The notes below the pieces were generated by a model, which saw only the letters and a program-made list of their open reading frames with translations, ran no database searches and was not told where the DNA came from. A program made the position numbers and the translations under genes. A DNA stretch of 64,000 nt from Nymphaea colorata (lineage: Eukaryota; Streptophyta; Magnoliopsida; Nymphaeales; Nymphaeaceae), in contig NC_045139.1 of NCBI RefSeq assembly GCF_008831285.2, positions 18,520,354-18,584,353 on the forward strand. The letters are read 5' to 3'. Position 1 is the stretch's first letter, and the number at the start of each line of letters is the position of its first letter. Below are positions 12,687 to 23,380 of the stretch, piece after piece.

Positions 12687-13421
12687 TGATAGAGTATAGT
12701 AAATAAATGCGCATGCTCTGAGCAATAGATCCACGCCACACCTCTGTATTTCTGCTGATATGTGAAAAGAAAATGTCGTGGAACTTTTTTCTTGAAAAAA
12801 AATGTCCAATACAAAGCATGAGATTAGAGATCTTGCTTTCTAGTGAAGTGTATTGGGACTTCATCGATTGGAGTGCCTTTGGAATCTATTCATCAAGGAA
12901 AGTACATTTTGAAGGTACGGGCTTCATGTTACCTCTTTTGCTTTTTGGGTTTTTCTTCTTTAGCAAAGAAGAAGAGAAATCGACTGCCCACTCTCCTCTG
13001 GCCTCTGCTTTTGTTCCGTGAGAAGATTATGTCCTGTAATGGAAGGGAGAATACAATTCTCTTCTCTTAATCAGTTCATCTTGTCTTCCCTGAAAAGCAG
13101 GCCAGTCTTGGTCCAACGCCTTTTTCAAAAGAAAGGAAGAAACAGTGGTCGTTCAGCCTTGCGCTTGACAACTGTGTGACTTGGTGCAGAAGAGTTGAGC
13201 AGATTCCTCCATGTTTCTAAAGTTGAAAGAGACATGAGTTTCCCATGCATTTTCTTTTCTGCACTTACATTGTACCTGATCTTAACTTTGCCGTAACAGA
13301 CAAACTTCATTACAACAGCAGTGGGACCTTTTAGAAGACTTCACAGGTCGAATGAACCATCTACTAAAGAGGAAATCAAATAAAATTATACAATAAATAA
13401 CTCGAGATTATACAATGAGAA

Positions 13422-13550
13422 TTAACAGATTGTGTCGTTATTGGTGCTGTCTGCAAACGTAGAAGCCGTTTCCATGGCAAGCTTTGTGGCCATCTCCTTC
13501 CTCTGAATGCGAGTCATGAGTCCGAAAGTTCCCTTGCATATTGCTAATCT
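13422..13550 (-). pseudogene. orphan coding-like exon, function unknown
   Basis: On the minus strand 42 codons run to a TAA at 13424-13422 and contain a coherent amphipathic stretch (GLMTRIQRKEMATKLAMETA, then STFADSTNNDTIC). This looks like the C-terminal exon of a real protein, but I recognise neither the family nor any upstream exon. Only about 1.2 kb separates it from the 3' end of the RHON1-like gene. It may be a decayed gene fragment or the last exon of an unrecognised gene. Confidence 0.25.
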
Positions 13551-13724
13551 CACAGATCAATCGCTAGGTGGATCAATGTGTCTCTCTATATGTGTGTGTG
13601 TGTGTGTGTTTTTCACGCAGACATTTGGCTCATTTATAAGACCAGAGAGCTTGATATACAACACTAGGGAGGGGCAGAAGCAGATGTAGACAGGGTGTGG
13701 GCAATGGCCCATACAGACCCACAA

Positions 13725-13872
13725 AAAGTGCTTATTTTCATATTGAAACTGCCAAAGTGCTTATTTTCATATTGAAACTGCATGGCAGCTTTCCTTATTC
13801 ACATGCAGGTGCTCTTTAAAAAAATAAAATTATATAACTAGTACCAAGAAATAAAATTATATAACTAGTACC
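13725..13872. repeat. two short tandem duplications
   Basis: A unit starting AAAGTGCTTATTTTCATATT occurs twice with a 29-base period from 13725. A unit AATAAAATTATATAACTAGT occurs twice with a period of about 28 bases from 13823. Both are read directly. Confidence 0.85.
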
Positions 13873-14169
13873 TCTTAGCCAAAATTTTGACCTTAGGCAG
13901 AAGAACTAAATGATAACCCCACAACGGTTGATTAATATTATCAAATTTATGTTGATTAAATTTTGAAATAAGTGAATTATGTTCTTGAAATACAATATTT
14001 TAAGAATATCATATTCTTGTTTTAAGAAACTTAGTGTGGTCATAAAGTTATTCTTAGCTCCAACAATCTAACACTGGATACAACCACGATATGCTTCTTG
14101 AAAAAAAATCTAATACTTTCAAAGCAGGTAGTTCAAAAGATACAACGTAATGTTCAGGGTGAGTGGGAA

Positions 14170-14405
14170 GAATATTCTACCGCCCAATTGAGAGCGGAAA
14201 CTTGTTTCTTCCTTCCTTAGAGTGGGGATACCATTACCTTCAACTGGATACGCCTCATTGACCCAGATGACCCAACTCTCACCAGAGCATGAAGCCCATG
14301 AGAATTGAACTGGTGACCAAAGGGGACCGAACTCTTACCAGAAAATGACGTCCATGCAAATGGACTCTCACCACCAGCTGGCCCAACCAGCTACCTTATG
14401 CCTAT
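14170..14405 (-). mobile_element. possible tRNA-derived SINE
   Basis: On the minus strand the segment starts near TAGCTGGTTGGG (14393-14382), which resembles a polymerase III A box. It contains two B-box-like stretches, AGTTCGGTCCC (14333-14323) and AGTTCAATTCT (14311-14301), inside an imperfect internal duplication (TTCTGGTAAGAGTTCGGTC against GCTCTGGTGAGAGTTGGGTC). No second copy or target duplication was found, so this is tentative. Confidence 0.3.
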
Positions 14406-14839
14406 TTTTCCAAAATTTTAACTAGCTAATATACATTTTCAAGTCTGTAATGCTCTCCTTTCGATTCACTGCTCACAAGGAAAGCACCAGCAAGTGCACA
14501 GAAAGCCTGATGCCTTTTTACGGGATCCGAAAAAGAGGGTGACAAAAACCTGAACAAGGTTGTTTCAATGAAATAGAAAATGTAACTACTGAAAAGATAA
14601 TCCACGATGACGTCCAGTGGATGATTTTTACCATGAATGCCATATTCTGGAGCACAGAAATATCCTCACTGAAAGAGAAACATATCATCTTTTACTCATG
14701 CTCTTACGTTACTTGAAATTTCAAGGGAAGGCTCTTCGTGCCAAAATGAACAACACAAAATTCATTTAACCAAAACCGTGATTTAACTGTAGGAAAGAAC
14801 AGACGCACGAGCAACAAAAGTTCATACACCATACCATCG

Positions 14840-17564
14840 TCATCCCAGTTCTCCATGCAACAATTTCAGGAGTTCAGCTTTCTTCAACTTAGAAACACCT
14901 TTGACTCCCCGGGACTTTGCGAGGGCTTTCAAATCAGGCAACTTCATACTGCTCAAATCTGCTGGCTCAGATATAGATTTTGCTGAAAGCATGTCATCGG
15001 TTTCTGAAATGTCACCCTCAGATTCTTCTGGCTCTTCTGGTTCTGATGATAAAGATCCTGAAATACTTTCAAACTCCTTGCTAGAAGTAGGTGAAAAGTC
15101 ATGCACTGTTTCTGCCTCTCTGACATTTTTCTTCTGTCTCCCTCGGCGTTTAGGAGATGAATTTTCAGGTATCATGAGATCTGCAGAATAAACTGGTTGG
15201 TAGTCCATGATCGGAGTAGAAATCTCACCAGCATCAGGTTCATGAATTTCATCATCTAGCTCATATGATTCTGATGATAAAGACCCTGAGATGTCATCAA
15301 ACTCTTCATTCGATGTGGGTAGAAGGTCATCTTCTGCCTCTGGTTCTATGATTTTCTTCTTTCGCCTCCCTTGGCGCTTGGGAGGGAAATCTTCAGTTCC
15401 ACTAGGATCAGCTGAATATACTGGTTGATATTTCACCCTTGGAACTGGAGATTTCCGCCTGAAATCGGAAGGTGGCCTTGAGAATGTGGTACTTTTTGGT
15501 CCTTGAGACTGCTCTGAACTTTTGCTATTGGAGCCAAAGTAGCTGGACTTCGGTTCTCTCTCGAGTGGACCAGTTCTTTCTGGTTGTTGGAGGTCTACAT
15601 CATCACTGCTTTGCCTCGTTCCCTGCTCAAATGAATGCTTCCTTAAAAGTTTGAGAAGCGAGTCAACCGACCCTCTTTCTATTTGTCCTTTTGCAGCTTC
15701 GTTCTTCTTTTCTTCTTTGACAGCAGCTCTCTCTCTCAGTTGGGCCTGGACCTTCCTAAAAAGTTCAACAATCTCCTTTTCCCGTGGGCCTGGAGCAGCA
15801 GTAGCTTGGAACCTTGGGCTGCTAGACGTGGAGAATAATGGGCCATTTTTAGGGGATAGGAAATCCGTTTCTTCAAGCTTTTCAGGTTCATCCCTGTCGT
15901 GGTTAGGCCTGCTTCTATTTCTGGAGAATCCAGGTCCTTGCTTGTTTTGCCGTGAGAAATCTGGATTTCTTTGTTGACCATCGGAATTTCTAGAACAGAC
16001 ATAGAGAGACCTTCTGGAATTATGAAAATGGGAGTTTCTTAACAGGATATTGCCTGCAAATAGATGGCTGCACTGTCTACCATGACAAGAGAAGGATGAC
16101 AATTCAGATTTTCCTGAAAATCCCATGCAAGGCAAACAGCCTCGATCATATGGCCCATTTCCTGGAAGAAAGTTAAAACCAAAGCAACAATCAGCACAAT
16201 AGTAATTAGAATAATGTGATGAACTTCAACCGATGAATACATAGAACTGCAGATTCTTCAAACTAAGATGAGTACAGAATTACAGATTTTCTTTTTCAAG
16301 TTATAAGCGTTAAACAGGACGGATAATAGACCCTCAAAATTTAACACCTTGTGTATGTCAAAAAGGACTTCATAATAGTCCTACATTAAAGATTCTCAGA
16401 AATCATTAGGTTTTACATACGTCAGTGCACTAGACCAGCCATCCTAGTTTGTAGTCCTGAATACAAATCAGTGTCAATTTTAGGCATTTCATTACCCAAA
16501 AACCTAGGCAAATGAAGTACCTTAGACGCTAGACCCTCAAAACTTGAGCAAGAATGAAAGATAAGCTCAGACCTTATTCAGTCAAAAGCTATAGGCAGTA
16601 GAGCCCTTTAGAATGCCTAGTCAATATTGGTCTGTCATCGTTGACATGGAGGAATGAAAGAAAGTAGTTCTCCTTTCTTGCAACTCCTCTAGTTCCAAGA
16701 ACACATACTGGCTGCTGATGTTGTCCTGTTTAAGCCCTCCATCCTAGTCTGACCATGACATAGAAGAAAGTAGCCTTGAGAAAAATAACCAACCAAAAGC
16801 AGATGAAACCATATCCTTTAGATGAATTTAACACGTTCTGATACGGAAGCCCCCATCTACGGAATCTCCTATGCTAAGCCAAACAGAACAACCATGGCTG
16901 CATTCGATAAGGTCATTACCCAGCTGAAGACCTTATAAGGTCATATGGCTCTATAAGGTGTAATGCCCAGATCTCTTTCTGTATGATGGAAAAAACACAT
17001 TTACCCCCTCAAAGGCGGAATATATAGAGCTTATCCAGCACCAACTTCATTCATTAGCTCAAAATGGAGCACATCAAAATGCAGTAGTAGTTTGACGGAA
17101 TGACTAAATAACTTCTGTGAACTGTTCAACTGACATCAGAGAGACGATTGCTTTTGTCCCAGAAAGAGACAAAAATAAAACAAAGTTGTTTTATATGTTT
17201 CACATGTATTCTAGTGATGCTGACGCTTCCAATCCTGCCTAGCTTCCACAAGTTGGCGCCGTTCTCCTCTGGCACAAGCCCATTTAATTTTCTTTTGAAT
17301 GTAAAAGCACACTCAAGAATTCCTGGAAATTCCTCCCTGTTTTCGTAATCATGGACGAGGCATCAATGTTTCCCCTCCTTAAAAATGGTCCTCCCTTTCC
17401 CTACTACTGCTAGTTTTAACTCATATATCTCCCAAATAATGTCAAAAACAGGAGAAAAGAGAAAAGATATGCATAATGCAGAGACTGGTTTAATATACCT
17501 TCCATCATTCCTTTTTGGCCAGCAAAAGTTCAACTTGATTCCTCTCCAATTGACAAGAACAAGC

Positions 17565-17605
<41 letters not shown>

Positions 17606-19242
17606 GTTCCAAATTCGACCTGCTTTCTCCTAGTGTTTGGAATAGTTCTATCTTTCACACCTCCCCCTCTCACTTTTGGTGCGACATGTTTTCTGTCCTT
17701 CCTCTTTTCCTCCGCCTTGCTGACCTCTCATCGTCTACATCCCCATCCTGGCCTCTCTCACCTACCCGTGAGTTCACTTTTTCTTCCTGCTACCTGGCCT
17801 CCTTTGGTCCTTCTGTCGCATCGCTCCCACCCCGTTCCCTTTGGTCTCCTGGCCCCTCTCCCAGTGCCATTGCTTTTATCTGGCTTCTTCTTACTGGCCA
17901 CATCAACACTTTTGACCACCTACAGCGCCTTTGCATTAGTTTGGCTAACCAGTGTCCCCTCTGTCTTGTCGCGACTGAATCTCGGGTCCACCTTTTTACT
18001 TCTTGCCCTTTCTTCTCTAGTGTCATTGCTTCTACCTAGTCTTCTCTTGTTAGTAGTCTTCCAAACCCACCATCCATTCGTCTTCTTTTCCTTTTTTGTC
18101 CTTCCCCCCACCTGTCTGCTTCCTGGGGTCGTGTTTGGAGGTCGTGTCTCATTTCAGCTTAGTGGCGCATTTGGGAGGAGTGCAACAACAGGGTCTTTAG
18201 GGGCACCTTCTCTTCGCCAGATTCTGTGGCTCGTCTTGTGCAAGGGGATGTCTAGTTTGCCATTCAGTTAAAGCGCCGTTGTCCGTCTGCGGCTGGATGA
18301 CTGTGCCGCTCCGTCTTTCCTCTCTCACCTCGCCTCTCTTCTTTTTTTGGGCATTGTATTGTATATTTCTTTTTATTGCTTCTGTTTTTGCGGTTTGTTT
18401 TTGTATCTAGGGGACCTCTTGTCCCCAAATTTTGTTATATATTCTCATTTTATCGGCTCTCCTCTCTCTCTCTCTCCCTCTCTCTCTCTCTCTCTCAACA
18501 AATTGGATTTCACTTACAAGTTTATAACAGTTGTTCCATTGCTGAATTCATTAAGTAGAACATTCCATCATGGTATTGGTTGTTTAGCTTCTTACTAAGT
18601 TACATTGAACTCTATCACTCTTTCTGTTGATAAATCACATCAGCTTACCATATAAAAAACATGTTGTGTCAGTGCTAGTATGTTAAATTAATTAAGTATA
18701 AAAAAAATATATCTGCATTAGTTGCTAACCTTTTTCCTAAATTATGTTGGCTTTTGGTTTATGTTTTAAATTGCATAGTCATAAATGAAACAGAAAGCGA
18801 GAAAATACCACTTTACAAGGCATCTGAATGAAACAAAAAAACATGGTCTCAAAGACTCGGTGCAATGAATAACACGGTTTAGCCACCTTTCTCTGTCTAT
18901 ATGACAAAGCGGCTGGTTCATAATTAATATAGGTTAACAGAAATGGTCGCTGGGATGACACAGAAAATGGCCTCGAAAAATCAGTGTAATGAGAAGAATA
19001 TGGATTAAATCCTTGACCTTTTTTCTGTCCAGATAACAAGCATCTGACCATCATTAATATTACTACAAATAACTGTTGAGATGATCTCTCTATTGGAAAA
19101 AGAAAGGAGATCAATATACATTTTTTCACATTCCCAAAAGGAGAAGCATAGTTTCCATGATCTGAAACTAAAAAAGGTGAATCTTTTAACCATTAGAAGC
19201 AGAGACCTTACCAACAAAGTAACTTCTTCCTAAGAATAACAT
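14840..19242 (-). CDS. RHON1: RHON1-like plastid Rho-N domain RNA-binding protein
   Basis: Spliced minus-strand gene, 450 aa. Coding exon 1 is 19242-19212 (31 nt, MLFLGRSYFV plus one base, donor GTAAGG). Exon 2 is 16161-14840, with acceptor TTTCTTCCAG; the phase joins exactly to give VGNGPYDRGC. An in-frame TGA lies just before the ATG. A non-coding 5' exon is likely near 20880-20748, spliced to an acceptor before 19294. Motifs: plastid-type N-terminus; the conserved blocks NPDFSRQN and GPREKEIVELFRKVQAQLRE (about 135-155); VDSLLKLLRKHS; an acidic/basic linker; and a C-terminal Rho-N domain at about 416-446 (MKLPDLKALAKSRGVKG, then LKKAELLKLL). Arabidopsis RHON1 binds plastid RNA, works with RNase E in rbcL and other transcript processing and has been linked to transcription termination. 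The linker carries a 76-aa-period duplication (residues 255-314 and 331-390). The intron holds a LINE fragment on the opposite strand. Confidence 0.9.
15023..15430 (-). repeat. 228-bp-period tandem duplication within RHON1 exon 2
   Basis: Codons for residues 255-314 (YQPVYSADPSGTEDFPPKRQ onward) recur at 331-390 (YQPVYSADLMIPENSSPKRR onward). The spacing is exactly 76 codons and I see no internal indel. Both copies end in ISGSLSSE. They have diverged at many sites, so the duplication is not recent, but the frame is preserved. Confidence 0.9.
17568..17602. repeat. (CT)n microsatellite bounding LINE copy B on its 5' side
   Basis: An uninterrupted CT run immediately before the LINE-derived sequence. 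Confidence 0.95.
17603..18457 (+). mobile_element. 5'-truncated LINE 3' end (copy B)
   Basis: The plus strand encodes the zinc-binding end of a plant LINE reverse transcriptase: an LLTGHINTFDHLQRL stretch, then CPLCLVATESRVHLFTSCPF, which matches the plant zf-RVT pattern (C-x2-C, E, H, C). After a stop or frame break it continues with WRIWEECNNRVFRGTF and SPDSVARLVQGDV, then the 3' tail shared with copy A (4640-4966). The upstream reverse transcriptase and endonuclease are absent. Stops and frame changes show it is dead. CT microsatellites lie on both sides. It sits in the RHON1 intron in antisense orientation to that gene. Confidence 0.82.
18458..18497. repeat. (CT)n microsatellite at the 3' end of LINE copy B
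   Basis: A CT run with one CC interruption follows the shared LINE terminus TTTTATCGGCTCT directly. Confidence 0.95.
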
Positions 19243-20747
19243 GAGACTCGCTCAACTACCCCTTGCTGTTGATTTCAAATCTTCCCACAGTTGGCTGCAA
19301 TCGAATAAGTCAATGCAATGTTTAGATTTCAAGTATCAAAGGTAACGTTACTCTCTTAAAATACAATATTTAAAATAATACATACAAGATTTGCAGCACA
19401 TTTTGGGAAGCATTCAAGTAATCATTCTAGAGAAAAACAAACAAAAAAAATATATTGATTTATAAATTCAAGGCCGCAGGCAAATGAATAAGAACAAAAA
19501 TCCACTGGACAATGAATATCAAGAAATTAAGAGAGAGTTCAAAAATGGCCCTCTATTGCATGAGTAACATATAAGCAACAGATAGCAACGTAGACAAACT
19601 AGTGACACTAAAAAATGCATTTTAAACCAATAACTGAAACATTATATCGCAATTAGTTTTCCTTCCACCAAATTGGACAGAAGATTGTGTAACATACTTT
19701 CAAATTGGTCTAATGTGAGCATGTAGAGCTCTAAGCTTCTGGACTACGTGTCCTACATACCTATTCCAATTGCCTCTGTAAAGTAGCTTTTACAAATACC
19801 AAAGATCTTCCCACAATGGTGGACTATGTTGATAGTCACCTACTCTTATCTTAAAATCATGTTTACATTCCTACAATATTTATTTTCAATTTTCAGATTG
19901 AGTCTTATGCGGATGAGGTTGTACCGAACAATTGGGTACCGATCAAATGAAGCATTTCTCATTGCCTCCTCAGCGTATCATTCATTAACAACCAAATGCG
20001 ATGATTAAGCCTCCAGGTATGATAGCTACATTTCTCTAAAATCTGCAAAATTGTCAGATTGTGTCTCTGGTGTTTCGGAGAACAAGTTGCCGGCGGAAAT
20101 AAAATAAGAATACGAAGTTAAGTCTTTTTAGATCCAGTTCAGCTGTGTGAACGTTCCAAATGTCTAGGCTTTCCCTTCATGCTCCATTTTACTGAAGCAG
20201 AATGTTCTTAATTCTTATAAACACAAGGCACCTATTGTAGCTTCAGCAAGCTCTCAAGCGTCAGTCAGTTTGGTAAATTAACGAAAACATCGGCAGCGCC
20301 TTCATCCGATCAAAACCCACGCGCTAAACGAACCATGGAAATGCGTGAGATGGCAGAGCCTAATAATGACATGGAACGAATCACTGCTGACAGAGTACAG
20401 CAAGAAACTAGAAGAAGGAAAGTGGTTCCTACAATCCACTCGAAAAATAAGAGCTACCCATCGCATTGCTTCCAAACAAACAAAATCTCAAGTAAAGATT
20501 AAGAGGTTTCAGATGCGAAAGCACGGAAAAACTTGTCTAATCGATATCAGAACACCAGCTTGAGACCCAACCATGGTTGGGTGAGAAGGAAACCGTGAAT
20601 AAACCATAAACAACGAAGACCGCCATTGCATAACAAATGAAGAATGCCGGGCAAGAAAGTCGAACGGCGCATCCTTGTACACGCACCCACACAAGCAGAG
20701 AGAAAGGGGTCCCCGTGCGAGCGAGCAAGCAAGCGAGAGGGAGGTAC

Positions 20748-20880
20748 CGGAAAAATCACGTCGCTAGTAGCCAGAGGTGCGCAGCCGGTGGACGCAGCCG
20801 GAGAGACGAGAGTGTGGGTTCCGGAGGGAGGCGCTTCAGCTGGAAGTGAGTCGGTGAAGAGAGCGAGTCTTAGAAAATGA
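20748..20880 (-). other. probable 5' non-coding exon and promoter edge of RHON1
   Basis: A GC-rich patch that on the minus strand reads as a pyrimidine-rich leader (CTCGCTCTCTTCACCG and similar). A possible donor CCG/GTACC lies at 20748. It would splice to TTGCAG/CC before 19294, about 50 bases upstream of the RHON1 ATG. Inferred from composition and splice signals; a transcript is needed to confirm it. Confidence 0.4.
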
Positions 20881-21654
20881 GAGGATCAGATCAGGGGCGT
20901 CCGTCCGACCGCCGAAGTTGCGTATGCGTCTCAAAGGCCGTGCATCTTTGCAATGGACGGACGGCAGAAAGTGGACCTCCGTGAGACGGCCCCTTTCGAG
21001 CCCATCGGTCTAGATGCCCTCCGCACACGACGGTGCCTGAACACGTAATTTTCTTCTACCGCCTTGTATCTCTTTATTTTCAAATTCTCGAAACTTTAAA
21101 AATAATTTCCATTGATTTAAGCTGATGTAGAAATTAAACAAATAGTTAAATCCATATTCGAACTATCGAAATCTTGTTCAATATGATTTTAGAACATATG
21201 ATTTTACAATTTCCATAGATGAAGACCTAAATCTATTGTGGGCATCGCATGTGATTTTAAAATAATGAAAAGGAAATCATGAAAATGTTAAAAATCTAAA
21301 AAATGTACAAATCTTTATAAAAGTTTTCTAAAATAAATAACTCATTTTTTTCATAAAAATTTCCTAAAATACACAACTCTTTTTTTTTCTATGTATATTT
21401 GTTGCATTTGCATGCACACAAGTCGATCTCAGCCTAAATAGGCTTGCCAGTATATTTCATGTTCTGCCCATAAATTTTCTGGCTATTTTATATTAGTTTT
21501 AAATAAAACATAATAAGGTCGACATGGGCCAGTAAACACTTTTTATTGATGAACATACAACAATTGTACCAATTCCAAGCAATGGTGGAAACACATGGGA
21601 GTTAGTATGGAAAAGGTTCTTTGTCTATCAACAAACAAAACTTGTTCTAACTCC

Positions 21655-21838
21655 AATCATGGGGAAAAGGTGGCTATGAAGCGCCCGCATCATGCCCCTC
21701 GGCCAAAATATCCTGGCTCCGTCGCTGATCCTAATCAAGACGCTAACCCCAATCACGTGGAAAAGGTGGCCATGAAGCGCCCGCATCATGCCCCTCGACC
21801 AAAATATCCTGGCTCCGTCACTGATCCTAATCAAGAAG
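21655..21838 (-). repeat. 93-bp tandem duplication of a transposon-like fragment
   Basis: Two adjacent near-identical units, each containing GAAGCGCCCGCATCATGCCC and AAAATATCCTGGCTCCGTC. Read on the minus strand the unit has GACGGAGCCAGGATATTTTG, a phrase common in plant repeats. The plus-strand open frame across it is probably accidental, since the period is a multiple of three and so keeps the frame open. Confidence 0.8.
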
Positions 21839-22245
21839 AGTATTTCTCAAAAGAAAAGTAGGGATAATTTAGAATATTTATATGACAATGACAACTTCAA
21901 TCTACTTCATCCAGTTAGAAAAAACTATGACCATGTTATTCTCAAAAACTCTCTAACAGTATTTAAAAAGGGAGGAAACATTTCATATGATGCATGTTGT
22001 AAAACCATGAAATAGAAACCAAGAGAAGGAAAAACTTGCAAGCACAAGGTACTAACATCTATTTCCAAGTTGAAGCAGTTCTATTTTGTTGGTGATATTG
22101 AATGTCACATAACCAAAACTGGAGATTATTGTCTATTACAGTTTCCACCATAAAATATTCCTAAGTCTCAAATTGTCACGAGCTGAAGTAACTCCCTCCA
22201 TCCTTTACCTTTCAACAATATGACAAAACAACAACTTAATTCATT

Positions 22246-22247
<2 letters not shown>

Positions 22248-22284
<37 letters not shown>
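22248..22284. repeat. (GA)n microsatellite
   Basis: About 18 GA units, read directly. Confidence 0.95.
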
Positions 22285-22286
<2 letters not shown>

Positions 22287-23380
22287 AGGTGAAACATGCT
22301 AATGGTTTGTCGTCAAATATGCCTTGAAGGGTCCTTTTTGGTAAAAGGAATAATTTAATATGTCTTGAAGATTATATATATATTCATGAAACACTTATTT
22401 GAGTGTTTTATGAATCCGCCATAATAAATAAATTCACGAAACAATTACCAACTATTTTTTATTACCAAATGGCTCCTAAAGACTCATTGCATGTTTGAAA
22501 CATTTGAGCTTCCATTTTGTTAATGTTGGTGCCATGGGGCAGTTCTAAGTTCACCTGGGAATCAAATGCGATCTAAGGGAACTGGGGAAATCAGAGCTCA
22601 AACTTTATAATTAATCAAATCGTTGGTTCTATGCCCATAATTCACCCCTCTATTTTTATATACTTCAAAATTTATGTCTCCACCATACGAACTTTCAAAA
22701 AAGTTAGGAAAGCACATCATAATTGTATATTCTATGTTCAAGTTATTCCATTTACAAATGATTAAAATCTTTTGATTCCATTTATTTGTTTTTTTTTACC
22801 TTTAACTCGAAAAGTTGAGACTCTTATGAAAAGAAAAACGTTAATACTTTCATGAGAATACAAATTATTAATTATTCTCTTATAAATGTTTGCTCGAGTT
22901 TCATCATCAACTAGCTGCATTGTGTAATTTGTTATACAATCGTGTCTTTAATGGGTTGATGCGACAGACAAAGTGGAATTTGGTAGACACTTTTAAAATG
23001 TTAATATTTTGCATCATAATAAAAAAAAAGATAATCGATATGCATAGCCAGCACCATATAAAATAAAAAATAATTTATTAAGAGTTTTGGCTTCGAATCA
23101 AGTAGTGGGTTTCTGCTGGCTGGAAAACACACGCTTAATTTGTATAAATTTTTTATCAAATTAGAGGCATGGAAAAAGGAAATATATTGATCGACTAAAC
23201 CGGTAATTCGGACCGAGTCGGATCGTCTACACGGAGGTTTTCACGAGGACGCCGAGAGGTTCAGGGCAGAGAGAGAGAAAGACTTCAAGGGTAGGAGGGA
23301 GAGAGAGAGAGACAAGAGGAGGCGAGGGAAGGGTAGAGTACGCCAAGAAGGGATGGTTGGAGCACCAAGGGGAGTTTGAG

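Larger units (their letters stand above)
16162..19211 (-). other. long first coding intron of the RHON1-like gene
   Basis: A GT-AG intron of 3050 bases between a 31-nt coding exon and the main exon. It contains the CT-flanked LINE fragment at about 17603-18457. The rest is unique AT-rich sequence in which I see no exon. Confidence 0.75.
20900..23380. other. head-to-head intergenic region of RHON1 and the S26-like gene
   Basis: About 2.5 kb between two divergent genes. It holds a tandem duplication of a TE-like fragment (21655-21838), a GA run (22248-22284) and, at 23220-23380, the GA-rich GC-richer leader of the S26-like gene. No other exon is seen. Confidence 0.55.

Noticed and set aside
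17633-18271. 212-aa hydrophobic plus-strand open frame resembling a membrane protein
   Set aside because: It is an out-of-frame reading of the LINE fragment. The true LINE frame is recognisable in another phase by its zinc-binding motif.
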